Source of the DNA: Beroe forskalii
Taxonomy: Eukaryota; Ctenophora; Nuda; Beroida; Beroidae
Reading direction: 5' to 3'
Assembly (NCBI GenBank): GCA_011033025.1
Contig: WFMF01000270.1
Span: 1-64,000 of the forward strand
Length of the DNA: 64,000 nucleotides
In this document: piece by piece, positions 50,720-63,722 of the stretch
Layout of the letters: each line of letters starts with the position of its first letter
How positions within the stretch are numbered: position 1 is the stretch's first letter
The notes under the pieces: generated by a model
Told to the model about the DNA's origin: nothing
Database searches by the model: none
Seen by the model: only the letters and a program-made list of their open reading frames with translations
Position numbers and translations under genes: made by a program

Positions 50720-53640
50720 CGGATATTGGCAGTCATGGCGATAATCACTGACAATTATCGTGATCAGTTACTTTATCAATCTTAATGAACGCAATTGTTG
50801 CTCATCAAAGATGCTAATAAACGTTCTTATGGTCAAACATCTGGCAACGGCAAAACAAAAGGTGATACTATTTCCGGAACTAATTTCAGGGTCAGTAATA
50901 ACCCTTTCTGTTGAACTGTTTGTTGATAATTTCAAGATATGATCAAAACTGGACCAACCGGCTTTGGCGGGAAGTTCTTATAAACACGAGGTCCGAGAAA
51001 CCCTACAAACAAACAGGAATATCATACTGTCAACTGAGAAGTGTTGACAGGAAAGATAGAAAAAACAAACAAAAACAAACGTGATATGTATACACAAGCT
51101 CACGAGAGAATAACGAGCAAGTCACGCTAAGAAAAAGAGAGAAATTTACAAGCATTACTCTTTCAATGTTACAGTTATATATATGACACATTCTGTGTCA
51201 TAGTGAAGGAAATGTTCCAAGACTCACAAGCAACATTGCGTAATGTATGGCTTGGAAACAATCAAGTTCATTCAATATAGCTTGGTAATTAAATAATTGG
51301 TTTTAATAAGCATGGTTTTAAATGTGAAGGATATGATGTAATTTTAGAACCTTCTAGAAACGATCTACGGAAATTTAACAAAAAACTGAGATTTCAATAA
51401 ATCGCGCTAGACTCCTTTTATATAAGGTTCTAGGTATATAACGTCATAATGATGTCATTTCAGAAATTTCTAGATCAGGTTTCATGAAATGACGCAAATT
51501 TAGAACGTTCTAGTTCTAGGGAATTGACGTAATACCAGGTACTGGTTTTTGTGAGGTATCAAATTACATAAAATTTACTTTATTACATAAAATTAATTTA
51601 TTCAGAGTTGAACAATGGACGTACAATCACCAAGAGAGAGAGTATTGGTTTTCAGTATTCAATGGACGGCGTCAAAGCGCATATTTGTCGTTGATTAGAC
51701 TGATAATAAACTGATAATGGCTGATAGCAATTATAGTGTTTAAGGTTCAATAAAACTGAGTCTTATCAAATTGTCATTAAATTTTATCATAATTAAAGTA
51801 AATAAAGCTGATAATGTAAACGTCAAACATTTGAAAAACGCAGAGACATGAGTTGGTCGAATCAATTCAACTATTTACTGTGTTTCGTGCAATGAGTAGA
51901 ATTCTGAGAATTCCGATAACACTCGGAAAACATTCAGAGATACACGATAGTATACATGAAATATGAAAGATAAAAGACAAAACGATCATGTACTTTGTAG
52001 GTTGTTTCATGTCATAGAAGATGGCAAAATCAAAATAGGAAATAGAAAATAGGAAGACAGACAAAGAACTACCACATTTCGACAAAACACAATAGCATCG
52101 CTACAATTCTTCAAAAAGATTCAAGAGATTAACTTAAACCAAGGTGTGGTAGATTAGAAGACATATGGACTGGAATCAAATCATGAGTTAGATAACAACA
52201 TCATTAACATCACTAGTATCGTTATAAACATCACAATTCACTAGTGGTGATGTGAGTTCTGTTAACATCACGATAGTAGGTCACGCCTCTAACAGATCGT
52301 GGGAGCGACGTCATTATCAGAGTTTAACATGGCAAACTGATGACCATGAGCCACCTAATCCTCATGTAAGTGACTCGTGTAAGACGATTAGTCAAGAAAA
52401 ACATATCGCGTCGAGTTCTGAGTAATATTCACCTGCTATCGCATGAAGACATTATTATGTGTCGTCAAAGCCGAGTATATATTTAATTTTATCGGAATGG
52501 GAATAAAGATCAGTAAATTATATAGCTATAAATAACTCCAGCATTGACATTGACAGCTTTATACTATTTGGTGAGCTGTGAGTCAGTGAACAAATAGTAA
52601 ACCTTCATGTCAAAAACAGTAAAAACGCGGACTTGTTGAAATGTGTATAGCTTTACTTGTAAGAATTTACCGAAGAAAAAGAAACAATTAGGTAATTGGC
52701 GAATGGAACGCTGATTTCATTTCAAGCAGAACACGCAAAAATAGAGTTTTTCTATTTGTCGAATTGAAAAAATACCGGGCTTCTCAGACCTACATAATTT
52801 AGGTTTCTCAGGCCTTATTTGATTACATGACAAGTTTTAGACACTCGTAATTTCTGTATTCGTTCAGTTTTAACCTGAACCTGATAAAGGCTACCGATTT
52901 AATCACGGCTTAAAACCTTAAAAACTCGATAATGTGAACAGCGTGACTTATCAAAAGTGTAAGAACAGCCATTTCACTGCCAATCCTACTGGACAGAGAG
53001 TGAAGCAGTGATTGGCAGTGAAACGGAACGAAAGAATGCGCGAAATAATGTACGTTATTTCAGAGAAATGATGAAAAATGTGTTGAAAAGTTACGGAGGT
53101 ATTCGGAATTTCAAAACATGCCAGGGCAAGATGATGATGTTATATAGCGATAATAAATAGTGTTAGATGTATGAAACTGATATCATTGTTTATGAAATGT
53201 AACACTATGAAAGTAACGGGCCTCGAGTCCTGAGAATTTCATACCTTCCTCCCAAAACATGGTAAATTATGTTTTGCGAGGACTTGAGAAAATCAGCAGG
53301 ACAGTGAAGTTGGGAATATAATATTTTCTTAAAATGCTGAATATTTTGCATAATATAATCCTAACGCTAAGATGGGGGAATATGTAGAGGATGATTTAAC
53401 TTGCTGTCTACTGGCAGCACCGGAAATTCCTTGAAATTCTATGTTTTGGTTTCTCATAAACCCGGAATATTTATATTACAGACAATGACAAAAATACTAA
53501 TTTTAGGTAAAGTCAAAAATACAAAACTAAAAACTGCACGGAATGCTATAATCATAAAACGCTGCCAAGTTATAAGCAGTAAATGAATTAGTTTTGTAGA
53601 AATTATAATAACATCCAGGCTACCGACATTTATGTGAATA
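50720..53640. other. Long AT-rich stretch, no gene recognised
   Basis: Read on both strands. Only short frames without domains occur; small dyads such as GACGTCATTATC near 52308 recall the hairpin elements at 50.4 and 54.3 kb. No repeat array. Confidence 0.35.
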
Positions 53641-53663
53641 CTTTATGAATGTGCGAAGTGTAT

Positions 53664-53795
53664 AACACACACACATAACACACAGAATTAGAGCACACAA
53701 GAATAAAGTCTACAGCACACAAAGTGTCAAGGCAACACAATGCTGAACAAATTAAATCTACGAGTGTGTTTGTGTGTGTGTGTGTGTGTGGGTGT
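53664..53795. repeat. CA and TG microsatellites
   Basis: ACACACACA runs at 53664-53690 and a GTGTGTGT run at about 53765-53790, inverted to one another. Confidence 0.8.
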
Positions 53796-54345
53796 CTGTA
53801 TTGTGACCCCCACGGGAGTTTGGGCAATGTGCCAAATGCAGCTCACACACACAGAGTGACACCAAGTGATCACAGTCACTTTGCAAAGTGATGCTCATTA
53901 AGTGACTCACGGAGCATTGTGTGGCACATGACAAGAAGAAGAGAGGGGATGAAGCAAGGATCTACCATACTGCGGTTACATTATACAATAGAGCTGGAGG
54001 GTTATAAACAGAGGTATATAGGGACAATTAGCAATTCCATGAATTGGATAAGAACCATTATACTGAGAACTATCTTGGTATAAAAGGGGGGTTGATAAGA
54101 AATTACATAACAATATAGACGTAATACGTATAGACGCTAAACGGTGTTATCTAATTGAGACGTTAAAACACCATCTCGATAACGATAATTACAATTCTGA
54201 TCATGATGTTACACTGATCTATGAAGGAGTGCTCCTTTATAAATCAAGTCAACACTTTTGACTGTCAGCTTCCCTGCCACTATACAGTTAAACATGTGGA
54301 CACAATTATGGAGGCCGTAGGGGGGCAACATATTAAACCGCGAAA

Positions 54346-54413
54346 AATAGGCGGTTCAACGTCATGAACTCACTACATTGAGCTATGATAATGACGTCTT
54401 ATAAACGCCTATT
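54346..54413. repeat. ~68-bp hairpin element, copy 2
   Basis: AATAGGCG...CGCCTATT ends, as in copy 1 at 50403-50471. The two share GGCGGTTCAACGTCAT and GCTATGATAATGACGTC. Confidence 0.7.
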
Positions 54414-54419
54414 TCTCCT

Positions 54420-57400
54420 GCACTGGTCTTAAACGATATACCCCACATGGGTTATCAAGTTATCAATCATCATAATATGGTTTAACAGTCTCGTCAATAT
54501 GGCGACATTACGTATTACGTAATGATGTACCCGGGCCAAAAGTGATAATTGTCATGAGATTCGGTTTACTTTTGCTACATCATGGGACTTGGGGCTGCCT
54601 GGGAAAGTTGGGAACTGAGGGACGTAAGGGGTTAGGTGGATGGTGGGAATTGGGAAATCATGGGAACCAGACCCTCTCATGAGGGCTTGACAGAGTTCCA
54701 TGGGGGGGGGGGATCTTCGTCAGCCTATCTGAGAGTTTTTTGCTACAAATTTGAAACAAACAACTCACTGCCAAACACCAGATAAAGTAAACACATATCA
54801 AATGATAAACAACTGAAGTAGGAGACTGAAGCTCTGAAGAAGAAGCCGTACAACTCCCCTCCGTCAACTCTCATGACGGAGTGTTAAAAACAACAAATTA
54901 CCGGCACTTACACACCTATATGACTCAGCAGGAGCAATAGCCGCTTTTCCGCTGCTAATTGCTCATATTAAACCCTCATAATGACGGAAATCGCACCTGG
55001 ATATTCTGGATGCATAATTTGACAAATACAAGATAAATGCCCATATATGGGCATACACTGTGCACTTGGTTTGCCCATATAAAAGCCGACCCCTCTGCTA
55101 ACTGTCACTCATCACTTAGACTAATGGTAGTGACGTAGGCTGTGACGTAGAGATAGTAATAATACAATAATACTTTGACCTTATTCAGGACTAGTATATG
55201 ACTCATATTTCGTAGACTTATTTGCAGTTGCTGGCCGAAAGACACATGTGACCAACTGTGTTGGGTTAAGTTAATTATAAATGCCGGCTGAAAAAAAGCA
55301 CCTGTGAAACTCGTGAAAATACGAAAATAGAAGTTAAATAATATAAGGCCGCTTATCACTGACCGGTTTTTTATTTTTTCCAAAAAGATAAGAAAGCTTA
55401 AGCAGTCATGTTTATATTGTATACAGTGTATGCGTTAATTTATTTACTGAACAAGCAACTTCGTTTTTTCATTGAATTGCAAAAAAACTTTCGAAATGAT
55501 TTTGTAAAATCCGATACCACCACAATACTGAAACGTGAATACACAATGAAGAAGCAGTGAAGTATTACACAATGCAAGACCGCCAAATTTACGTAAAATG
55601 CGCTCTAAGTGGTTAGAGCAATTTGGAGAGTAAATGGGATGGATTTATTTTCAGATATTCTTGCTCCACTCCATGATATGCATTATTAGATCATTGTAGG
55701 AAGATAATGTTATGTGGGGCATCTTAAAATGAACAATCAAAGAACGCGGACCGTGGTGCCTCGATCTTTACATGCGCGGCTCATTACGACGCGCAAGCGT
55801 ATTTTTAGCGGCGCGTGATAGCGCGCAAATTTGCTTTACTAAGATTTTACATATTTGAATTTTCGCGTAAAAATTTTGCCGCAAAAATTACGTTTGCGCA
55901 TGAAAAGGTCGCAACACCATCGTAAGATTATTATCAATGATAAGATGTTTGTGAGATGATCGACAGTTCACCTCAATTTCTCAAAGAAACTCGATTGCTT
56001 CTAATGAAATCACTTCAAAATATACACAAGCACATGATGAAAAGTAAATTGCTGAACAAAGCAAACAATTAAAAACTACAAAAAGCACCCTTAAATCACA
56101 AACTTTATAAATACAAGCTACAATGAAATAGACCTGCTATAACTACACGATGATCTAACGGCCAAACACAATGATATCTTTTGTTATGAAATAGATAATG
56201 TAAACTAGCCGGTATAGGTGTGCTATAATAACATTCGCGGTATAACATTTGGTCATTATCATTTGTTAGAATGGTGAACTGGTAACGTCAATCAGCCTAC
56301 ATTTCATGGGTGGTACAAACAAGTAATATAATAACCGCATTGAGTTGTGAGTAACCATGGTTTAATAGATCTCAGATATGATAAACAATGCTACGGAATG
56401 TGTGAAGGTGTGTTTTGTGTGTGTGCTTGTATTTATGTATAGTATGTTCGTTTATTTGTATTTTTATCAACAGTTCAAGTAATACAGAAGTACGTTATGT
56501 CTTTGTGTACAAGTGTTTGTGTATGCGTGTTAGCTATTTCTGTGTGACTTCCAACAAAACAAATAGTACATTTCGAATGTAAACAAAGGAAAGGGAGCAG
56601 CGGAGTGACTTTGACATGCTGGATTTCGGCCATGAAATACCACAAAGATAACACTTTCCGGTGAAGGTAATATCATAGCCCTAACGTGTTGAAATTTCAT
56701 TATTTACTCGGGCAAATTCAAGGAAAATATAAAATTCGATCATAGCAAAGTCACTAGTATTTTTGGAATGCAGCCAAAATATACCATAAACAAATTAAAT
56801 AACCTGCAGGTAGCCACGCCAGGGAGTATCAAATAACACGGAATGATAACGCCGTATTATTATAGGTATTCTTGGAACGAAATTAAGTTATAAATTTAAG
56901 TTCCTTGTATTTTGATAAATTTATCGGATTTCTTCTTTAATTTAGCTAATCTTGCAACGTGATTTGCAGTCACGAGCTAAGAAAGGGGTGCAAGGCATAA
57001 GCAATACTTTGGGGGGCTAACAAAATGGTGTGATGTTGGGGGCGAGGGGGATCTGATGGGCAACGAATATGCGGTTTCAAGTCATTATTCAGCCACTCCA
57101 GTCGTGAAATGAAGTCACAGAACACAAGCGATCATTCGTATGAGATCTTCATTTGAAGGGGATGCTCAGATGTACAGTACAACATGACAAACAGGTGACA
57201 TGAGAGTCATGACAGAGTGAAGAGGTGACACATGTCATATATAACATGTCATGCGAGATGACAAATGACAGATTCATGAGGAATGTTCAGGTCACAAGGA
57301 CCTGAATATGAGTAATTTGAGTGATTTGAATATAACGATGTGATAATAACATGCGCAATTATCCACGGTTAATGCGGTTAATGGTCAGGAGACTTTCACG

Positions 57401-57890
57401 GGACTGCTCAGTTTCAGAATTTATTCGCCCCACCCGAAGATTTTAAAAGCGATCATGAGGGATGAAGGTGAAATACATAATACCTCGGGACACACCTTAA
57501 CTTTTAAAACCAAACTTTTAAAAGCCTGCGCTTTTATTTTAGGTATGATATCGTAAGGTGACTATTACTTTTAGAACCTCTAGTCTTTAATATGATCATT
57601 ACAACAGCGTGTTAATTACTAAAATCACACATTTTACTCTTGTTATATTTGCATCGTGGGGGGCTGTATCAGTCCACAGTCATCCTGGCGTATAATGTAT
57701 TATTCCATATATGGTCATTGCAATTTCTTAATCAAGATACAGTGCACACTATCTCTCTGTACAGATACTGTATTGTACAACATGCGGAAAAAGAAACCAG
57801 TTCGATGTGTGCTATTTGTTTGATGATACACAGGAACTGTTGCTATTTCAACAGTAAGATCATCCAATTAAATAACCATGATACTTGTGG
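54420..57890. other. No gene recognised
   Basis: Contains a G10 run near 54700, GCGCGC-rich patches (55740-55910), GT-rich text near 56400-56430 and ATGACA/TGTCAT words around 57180-57280. An 86-codon frame at 57640-57900 has no recognisable domain and no splice context. The missing C-terminal exons of the helicase were looked for here and not found. Confidence 0.35.
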
Positions 57891-58144
57891 CTTAGTCTAA
57901 GTGGTGTTGCATGCTATCATCATCCAATAGTTAAACTAATCACTTAAGTCAGAGCCAAAAATGTTAAACGTTGAGTGAATTAATTTCCTATTACATACTC
58001 AGGACTTGGTGTAGAAGATCATGTGTATGCCATGTATGCCGACAAGTCAGTCAGTTGTCTGTCTATAAAGGGCCATGATAGACTCTCACTTTCATGTCAG
58101 ATTAGCTTAAAAAGTCTGTAAAAGCAGTATTTTGGGTAAATTAC

Positions 58145-59845
58145 CTTTGAGAAGAGGGTATTGAGGCAGTGTACTTTCTGTTTTTCCTCCACGTATGCAT
58201 AGTACTGTGTGATGCCCAGTAGAGTCAGCTCATCCATAAGGTTTATCTCGTATGGTTTAGAGAGATGTCGTTCCTGAGACATAAGTGAAACTGATGACTA
58301 TGATAGGATAATGCTCATTGATAGCTGAAGGACATGTAATGAACATACCTTAAAAAGTATGCTGGAACATTCGAGGTACAAACCTTAAATTCTTTGACAG
58401 TTACAGGGAATGTGGCACTGAACAGCATGATCTGCCTCTTGATAGGAAGGTAGGAGATTATTGTGTCAAGGCAGTTCTTGAAGTCCATGCTGAGTAACTT
58501 GTCAGCCTGGAGGGGAGAAGGGGATTGGGGTCATGTACGTTAAGTGATGAATATGGCTACATTTTCAAAACTATGATTGATGTTGAAGGGGACAATTCCT
58601 ATAAAAAATAAAAACAGCTATTAGAAGAATTTGAAGTTCACAAAACCCCACCTCATCTAAGACAAGCATGCTGCAAGTCTTTACAACAGCCACTTTTCTC
58701 TCTATAAGATCTAATATCCTTCCAGGAGTAGCAACAACAACATGAACTGAGGGGTTAAAACTTATAAAACCATAAATTTTCGTGATAATATTGAGTTACA
58801 AATTTATATTTTTTGAGAATGATGGGAGTTATGACACATAACAATAAATAATAAAAGGATGTTATCATAGCAACAACATACCAGGGTTATACAGTCTAAG
58901 GATGTCATCTCTGAGGTTGGTACCACCAGTGCTGACCATAACCTGGATCTTGAGATGCTTTCCCAGTTCCTTACACAACTGTGAAGTCTGGAGGGCAAGC
59001 TCACGAGTAGGAACTATGACCAGAGCTTGAATTAATCTACATAAGATGGGATAAAATGCAATAAAATGAATATCCCAGTTCAAAATTCGATAAGTAGAAT
59101 GACTTGGTCATGAAAGCCTACCTTGAATTTCATTCTGATTAATCTTTACACGTTCAATGATGGGAATGAGGTATGCTGCAGTCTTTCCAGTGCCATTCTT
59201 TAAACTGGAACTAAAAATAAATACATAAAGTGAGAATATCCTAAAACAACTGATAAAAAACAGGATATGCATACATCCAACTTATTTTCAACATATACTA
59301 CTTCAACATACATCTACTAATAAAACAAATAATTTAATATAACAAATAATTTACATTTTGTAGCACATTACACCATGATTCAAACACAAATTCCTTCAAT
59401 CATATAACAATTGTGATTTTAAGTACTTGGTTGATGAGAGACATAGCATTTAAAAACATTTCCTATTTTCAAAAAGAACCAGTCTTAACCAACCTGCAAG
59501 GGCTATAGGTATACTTTCTTCTTGGATAGGAGAAGGCTTTTCATAACCCTTCTCATATATACCCATTTGTAGATCTCTATTAAGGCAAAAATCCTCAAAC
59601 TCATTGCCTTTAGTACTTGTTACATCCTGAAAAAGTCTGCTATAGACAAAGAAATTAGGGGCAGAGAAATTCTGGGATCTGAATAAATCTTTGATAGATT
59701 ATAGAGCATGGCAAATATAACTTACAGATGTTCTGAATCTCATGTCTTTCTCAGGAAGATTAAGATTGTCTTTCCAGGTGTGACTGTCTCCATTCGGTAC
59801 AGCCACGGGTGGGGTTTGTTTGCTTTGGATGGATTTGTGGTCCAT
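58145..59845 (-). CDS. DDX6: DDX6/Me31B/Dhh1-type DEAD-box RNA helicase, N-terminal part (7 exons)
   Basis: Exons on the minus strand: 59845-59726, 59626-59490, 59210-59122, 59025-58882, 58746-58652, 58506-58384, 58273-58145; all introns GT-AG (96-279 bases). The sum is 279 codons in frame. DDX6 hallmarks: [16 protein letters not shown] motif KPSPIQ (70-75), motif I NGTGKT (91-96), PTREL (121-125), TGG (148-150), TPGR (170-173), DEAD (194-197, split by an intron), SAT (225-227), and [20 protein letters not shown] with [13 protein letters not shown] at the end. The protein represses and decays mRNA in cytoplasmic P-bodies. The second RecA domain (motifs IV-VI) is missing. Exon 2 needs the donor at 59489 to stay in frame, giving [13 protein letters not shown] where DDX6 normally has GRDILARAKNGTGK. 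Confidence 0.88.
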
Positions 59846-60599
59846 AACAGCTCAAATTTGATTGTTAAGTAATTGAGGAATCTCTCATATTCACTTATAA
59901 ACAACCTTCATTGTCTACTGATATCACAAGGAAAAAGTTCTGTCACATGGAGCAGTCCCAAGGTCTGTCAGTTTCAGTAAGATTTGGGTGATGCTATAGA
60001 TCAGCAAAAGGTTAAATTTAGGTCAAGAAGAGAATTTAGAACTATGACCACATTCAAGAACTTTGGTGACATGTTAATCCAATTATGTAAACAATAATGA
60101 GCTAGTTTCTAAGGTATTATTTCAGTAGAAGCTTTCATTTGCTAATTTCATTTCACCATTTCACTTGATGTCGACCCTCAGCAGATCCAAGATACTTCAA
60201 TATTTAAATATTCTATATTTAACCCGGAGAAGAACAACTTATGTGAATATGTTTAATGTTGCAGTCAGAAACGATTTCTTAATTGAATAAAACTGCCTAA
60301 TTTTCCTTCAATTTGTGAATGCTTTCACAGTCCCTCTTTAAACAATCAAAGATCACTCAAACATGGGGTGGAATTAATTAAACAAGAATTTAGTATTCCA
60401 ATCTTTAAAATCTAGGACTATGATGAAAATAAAGTGCAGGAATCAGAGGACATAGTTTCATTCTTTTTCATTTTCCTAAACAGCAGCCTAAACAGCACAA
60501 AATTTTTAATTTTGCTGTTACATTGTTTCCAGTCGTTTCTTTTTATTGAGTTACAGTGAATAAAAAATTCAAAAGCCATCATCTGGCATTCCTTAGCCC
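59846..60599. other. 5' flank of the helicase, no gene recognised
   Basis: AT-rich; the 5' UTR must lie here or be spliced in, but no boundary is clear. Confidence 0.3.
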
Positions 60600-61030
60600 G
60601 CATATGCATAGGTGTGTTTACGCGCCGCGCTTAAGCAACATTTTTGCAGTGCGCGCGTGGCGCCTCATTTACCTTTAACCAGAGGCATCGCGTTGAACAA
60701 GGAACGACGCCGCGCATGCATTACGCAAGAAAACAAGGATATGGTACGGGCAAGCGCCGCACACTTACATTATTAAACGTTACATTACCTGACCCTCCCG
60801 CCTTCGATTAAGCGCGCGCGCGCGCGCCAAAGCCGAAGGGGTCTGACAACGTGTGACAATATAAACACATCCTTGATAATTGCTAAACACGTATATCCCT
60901 GTTTGCGTTGCGCGGCGCGCTTCCCCAGAACAGAGAAGCGCGCGGCGCGTACACACACCTTGCCATAACCAGGGCCCTGGTTACGCACACAGAGTGCGCG
61001 GCGTGGCAAACGCTAAACACCCCTGGTTAG
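60600..61030. promoter_or_regulatory. CpG-rich patch upstream of the helicase
   Basis: Unlike its AT-rich surroundings this stretch is full of GCGC/CGCG (for example GCGCGCGCGCGCGCC near 60812). It lies 0.75-1.2 kb upstream of the helicase ATG on the minus strand and about 1.8 kb before the Ig exons. It may be a promoter-linked CpG island or simply an alternating CG repeat; no TATA or initiator is assigned. Confidence 0.35.
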
Positions 61031-62660
61031 GGGAACACACAACTATGCGGGCTTAAAAAGTAAACGGCAGTCGGCAATGACAGCAATTGAAGGATCTTGA
61101 TAATGAATAAAGCCAATGACAATTTAGGATGTGCAATTCCAAAAATATATTTGCGTCATCAAGACTTTGTTGCAACTGACAGCGCTTCATTTAACCCTTG
61201 GCTGTTTGAATTATGTGGCTGCACGGGTTTGATATACCTCTAGGCATGTAGGCATCTTTTCTCTAGCTCATTTGGAATTGTCAGGAGGTGAACACTGGAC
61301 TTTTGTGTTGCTTGGCAGACTCGAGACCAAACTTACACCACCGACCATCAGAGCACATTGGGAGCTATCAGTTTCTCAACGAATCAATTCAGAGAATGTA
61401 CTTGAAGAAACATAAATAATGACAATGCTAATTCAAAACACAAAACTGGGATTGGCTGATGATGCTGACACCAATCATTGTGGTGTGACTCACTTATATC
61501 TTATTGCTTTCCACAGTGCATTATATAAAGTGATCATGTTGGTGTTCAATTCAATTCAATTCAATTATATATTTTTACAGCACATTCAACTAATATATAC
61601 CTAAGATTTAGTTATATTAAGAAGCACATTTCAAACACACACTGAGGGCAGGCACCAAGACAAATTTGAAATCTGTTAAGAGGGCCTTCAAGTAGGAATT
61701 GGAGAAAAGTCTTGCAGATTGATGTCTTGAAGAAAGTTTTCTTTAGGATTTGAATATATTTTAACACTGAATTTTATTGGGAAAGTGTCTCTCAAGATGA
61801 CAAGATGGATCACTGGTTCAGGATTCATGCCACTGTCATTAATTTTGTTAATGTGCAATGTAAAAGGTCACAAATAATCTTGATCCATCCATCAGTCCTC
61901 TAATTCTCTTCACTAAGTGTGTTGCTTAATTTCTTGATGCTTGGAGTAAAAACAAAGACCAAAGAGAAATTTTCAGTTTCAGGCAGGTGGTTTGCAAACA
62001 AACCACTGTACTTGACAGTGCTATACCCTGGTTCCAGGCGCGACTGCTGGGAGGCCTACATTGCATTACCCTAAAGGGATCTTGTTGGTGTTTAAGAATG
62101 GGTTATTTATTTAAAGGGTCAAGGTGAGGAATTTTTTGTGTAGCTTATTTTTATTGTATTCCAAATTGATGATTAAAAATAAATTTCTTTTTCCTTAAAA
62201 TTTCTTTTCCTTGGAGTTAGAGGAAAGTCTTGCAGATTGATGTCTTGAAGAAAGTTTTCTTTGGGATTTGAATAAAACTGGGATTATCATATATTCTTTC
62301 TAATTTTGTGATACCTGCAAGTTATTTTGAGTAGATTTATTAATTGATTAATTACATGGCTATAGTTTTACCTCACCATGATATTAACTTATCTATGTCT
62401 AAGCACAGAATAAATATTTTGGCTGATTAATTTAATCATTAACATATCAACTAACTGAGTGACATATGTAGTTGAGATCCTATGAAAAATGCTATCCCAT
62501 ACCTCACTTCTCAGACTTATATTTGGTGAGTTGGACATTATCTAGAAATGATTGAAATTGATTTCTTTTATAATGGGAAATGGTTCATTTCAAGGGACAC
62601 ATGTTGTATGTCTTGCAATATAAAAGTTATTCTTAATTTGATGTATTTCAATTTTTCTAT
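61031..62660. other. No exon recognised; one direct repeat
   Basis: AAAGTCTTGCAGATTGATGT and the following 30 or so bases occur at 61704-61756 and again at 62223-62273 with one or two changes. A CAATTCAATTCAATTCAATT run lies near 61547-61566. Upstream exons of the Ig gene, including any signal peptide, were not found. Confidence 0.45.
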
Positions 62661-62663
62661 TTA

Positions 62664-62753
62664 ATCAGAAATAGGATGGGTAGAGTGGTTACAACATCTT
62701 CAATTGTAACAATTGAAGATGTTGCTAACCACTCTTCTTGTCCCATTTCTGAT
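62664..62753. repeat. 90-bp near-perfect hairpin just upstream of the Ig exons
   Basis: The arms are about 43 bases each with a handful of mismatches and a 4-5-base turn around 62705-62711; ACAACATCTTCAATTG and GAGTGGTTA pair exactly. Such a short turn suits a palindromic MITE or a hairpin siRNA source better than a microRNA precursor. Confidence 0.75.
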
Positions 62754-62857
62754 AAAATTGAAGAAGAAACCCTTATTCTAAACACCAAGTTTTCTATGGA
62801 TACTAAAACATTATGACCCTAAACTATATTATATTTCAAAATATATTTGTTATCAAG

Positions 62858-63722
62858 GTGATCAAATGTTTTGAAAAAGTGGATGTTATAATCAACCCAG
62901 CTGACATTGAACTATCAGTTGGATCATCTGTCACATTGACTTGCACACTTGTATGTTTATATGTATTGATAAAATTCATGAAATTTTGATAAATCTAACA
63001 TCACTTCAAGCTCAGTCTAAATGGTATATAGATTTTCTTAACTTGACATTTTTGATAAAATATATTTAGATCTAAAGCACAATGACCTCAATAATGGAAA
63101 TATATTTCTGACAGGACATAGATGCAGAGCGTCGAGGTTTATTTGCAAATGGTATCATGACCTGGGAACATCCTGAAAAGCTCAATGATGACAGCACATT
63201 TGATATTGGTGTAAGTTGATAATATATCCATGAATTTGGACTGAAGAACAGTTTCATTGATATTCAGATGTTTATATTTAAGAAAAAGACTGAAGGAGCA
63301 AAGACAGAGTCATTCATAGCATTTTAAATTTCGGGCTCAACACAAATTTGATATTGTGTTGTGTTCAAACTTTGAAATGTTGATGTAACTAACCAAAAAT
63401 TTTGTGTTGCACTATGTGAAGACAAGATGCTTTTCAATCTTGAAACTGACTTTAAAATTGCTAATATAGTGTGAGGGTTGGATTCAATGATTGAGAATTC
63501 AGCAAATGTTGATCACATCATATATGTTTCATAAAATGCATTTGTTTAAGAAGCTTTTCAAAACACTGTCTATGCCTAACAATGATAATTATTTCCAGAA
63601 AGAACACTTCACCATAACATCAGTCTCTGAACACAATATTGGCGAATATTCCTGTTTCTTTTTCCTGTTTAATGATGGTGTTATTTACAAAGGAACTGGA
63701 TATTCTGAGATAAAAATCAAAG
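62858..63722 (+). CDS. Ig-domain protein, three internal exons
   Basis: Exons 62858-62950, 63115-63210 and 63599-63722 are each preceded by AG and followed by GT. The first two are phase 0; the third ends in phase 1, as is usual at Ig domain borders. Together they give one Ig fold: SVGSSVTLTCTL with the B-strand Cys (residue 29 of 104), Trp in IMTWEHP (48), and the F-strand EHNIGEYSC with Tyr80 and Cys82. The protein is presumably a cell-surface or secreted receptor or adhesion molecule; the family cannot be told from one domain. The first acceptor has a weak pyrimidine tract, so its start is less sure. The gene continues past 64000. Confidence 0.7.

Noticed and set aside
57640-57900. 86-codon plus-strand gene near the helicase
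   Set aside because: No known domain, no promoter or splice context, low-complexity surroundings.
57900-58140. C-terminal helicase exon (motifs IV-VI)
   Set aside because: Read in all minus-strand frames; none of the expected IIFCN, RGID or HRIGR blocks is present.
62664-62753. microRNA precursor
   Set aside because: The terminal turn is only 4-5 bases and pairing extends too far; a palindromic element is simpler.
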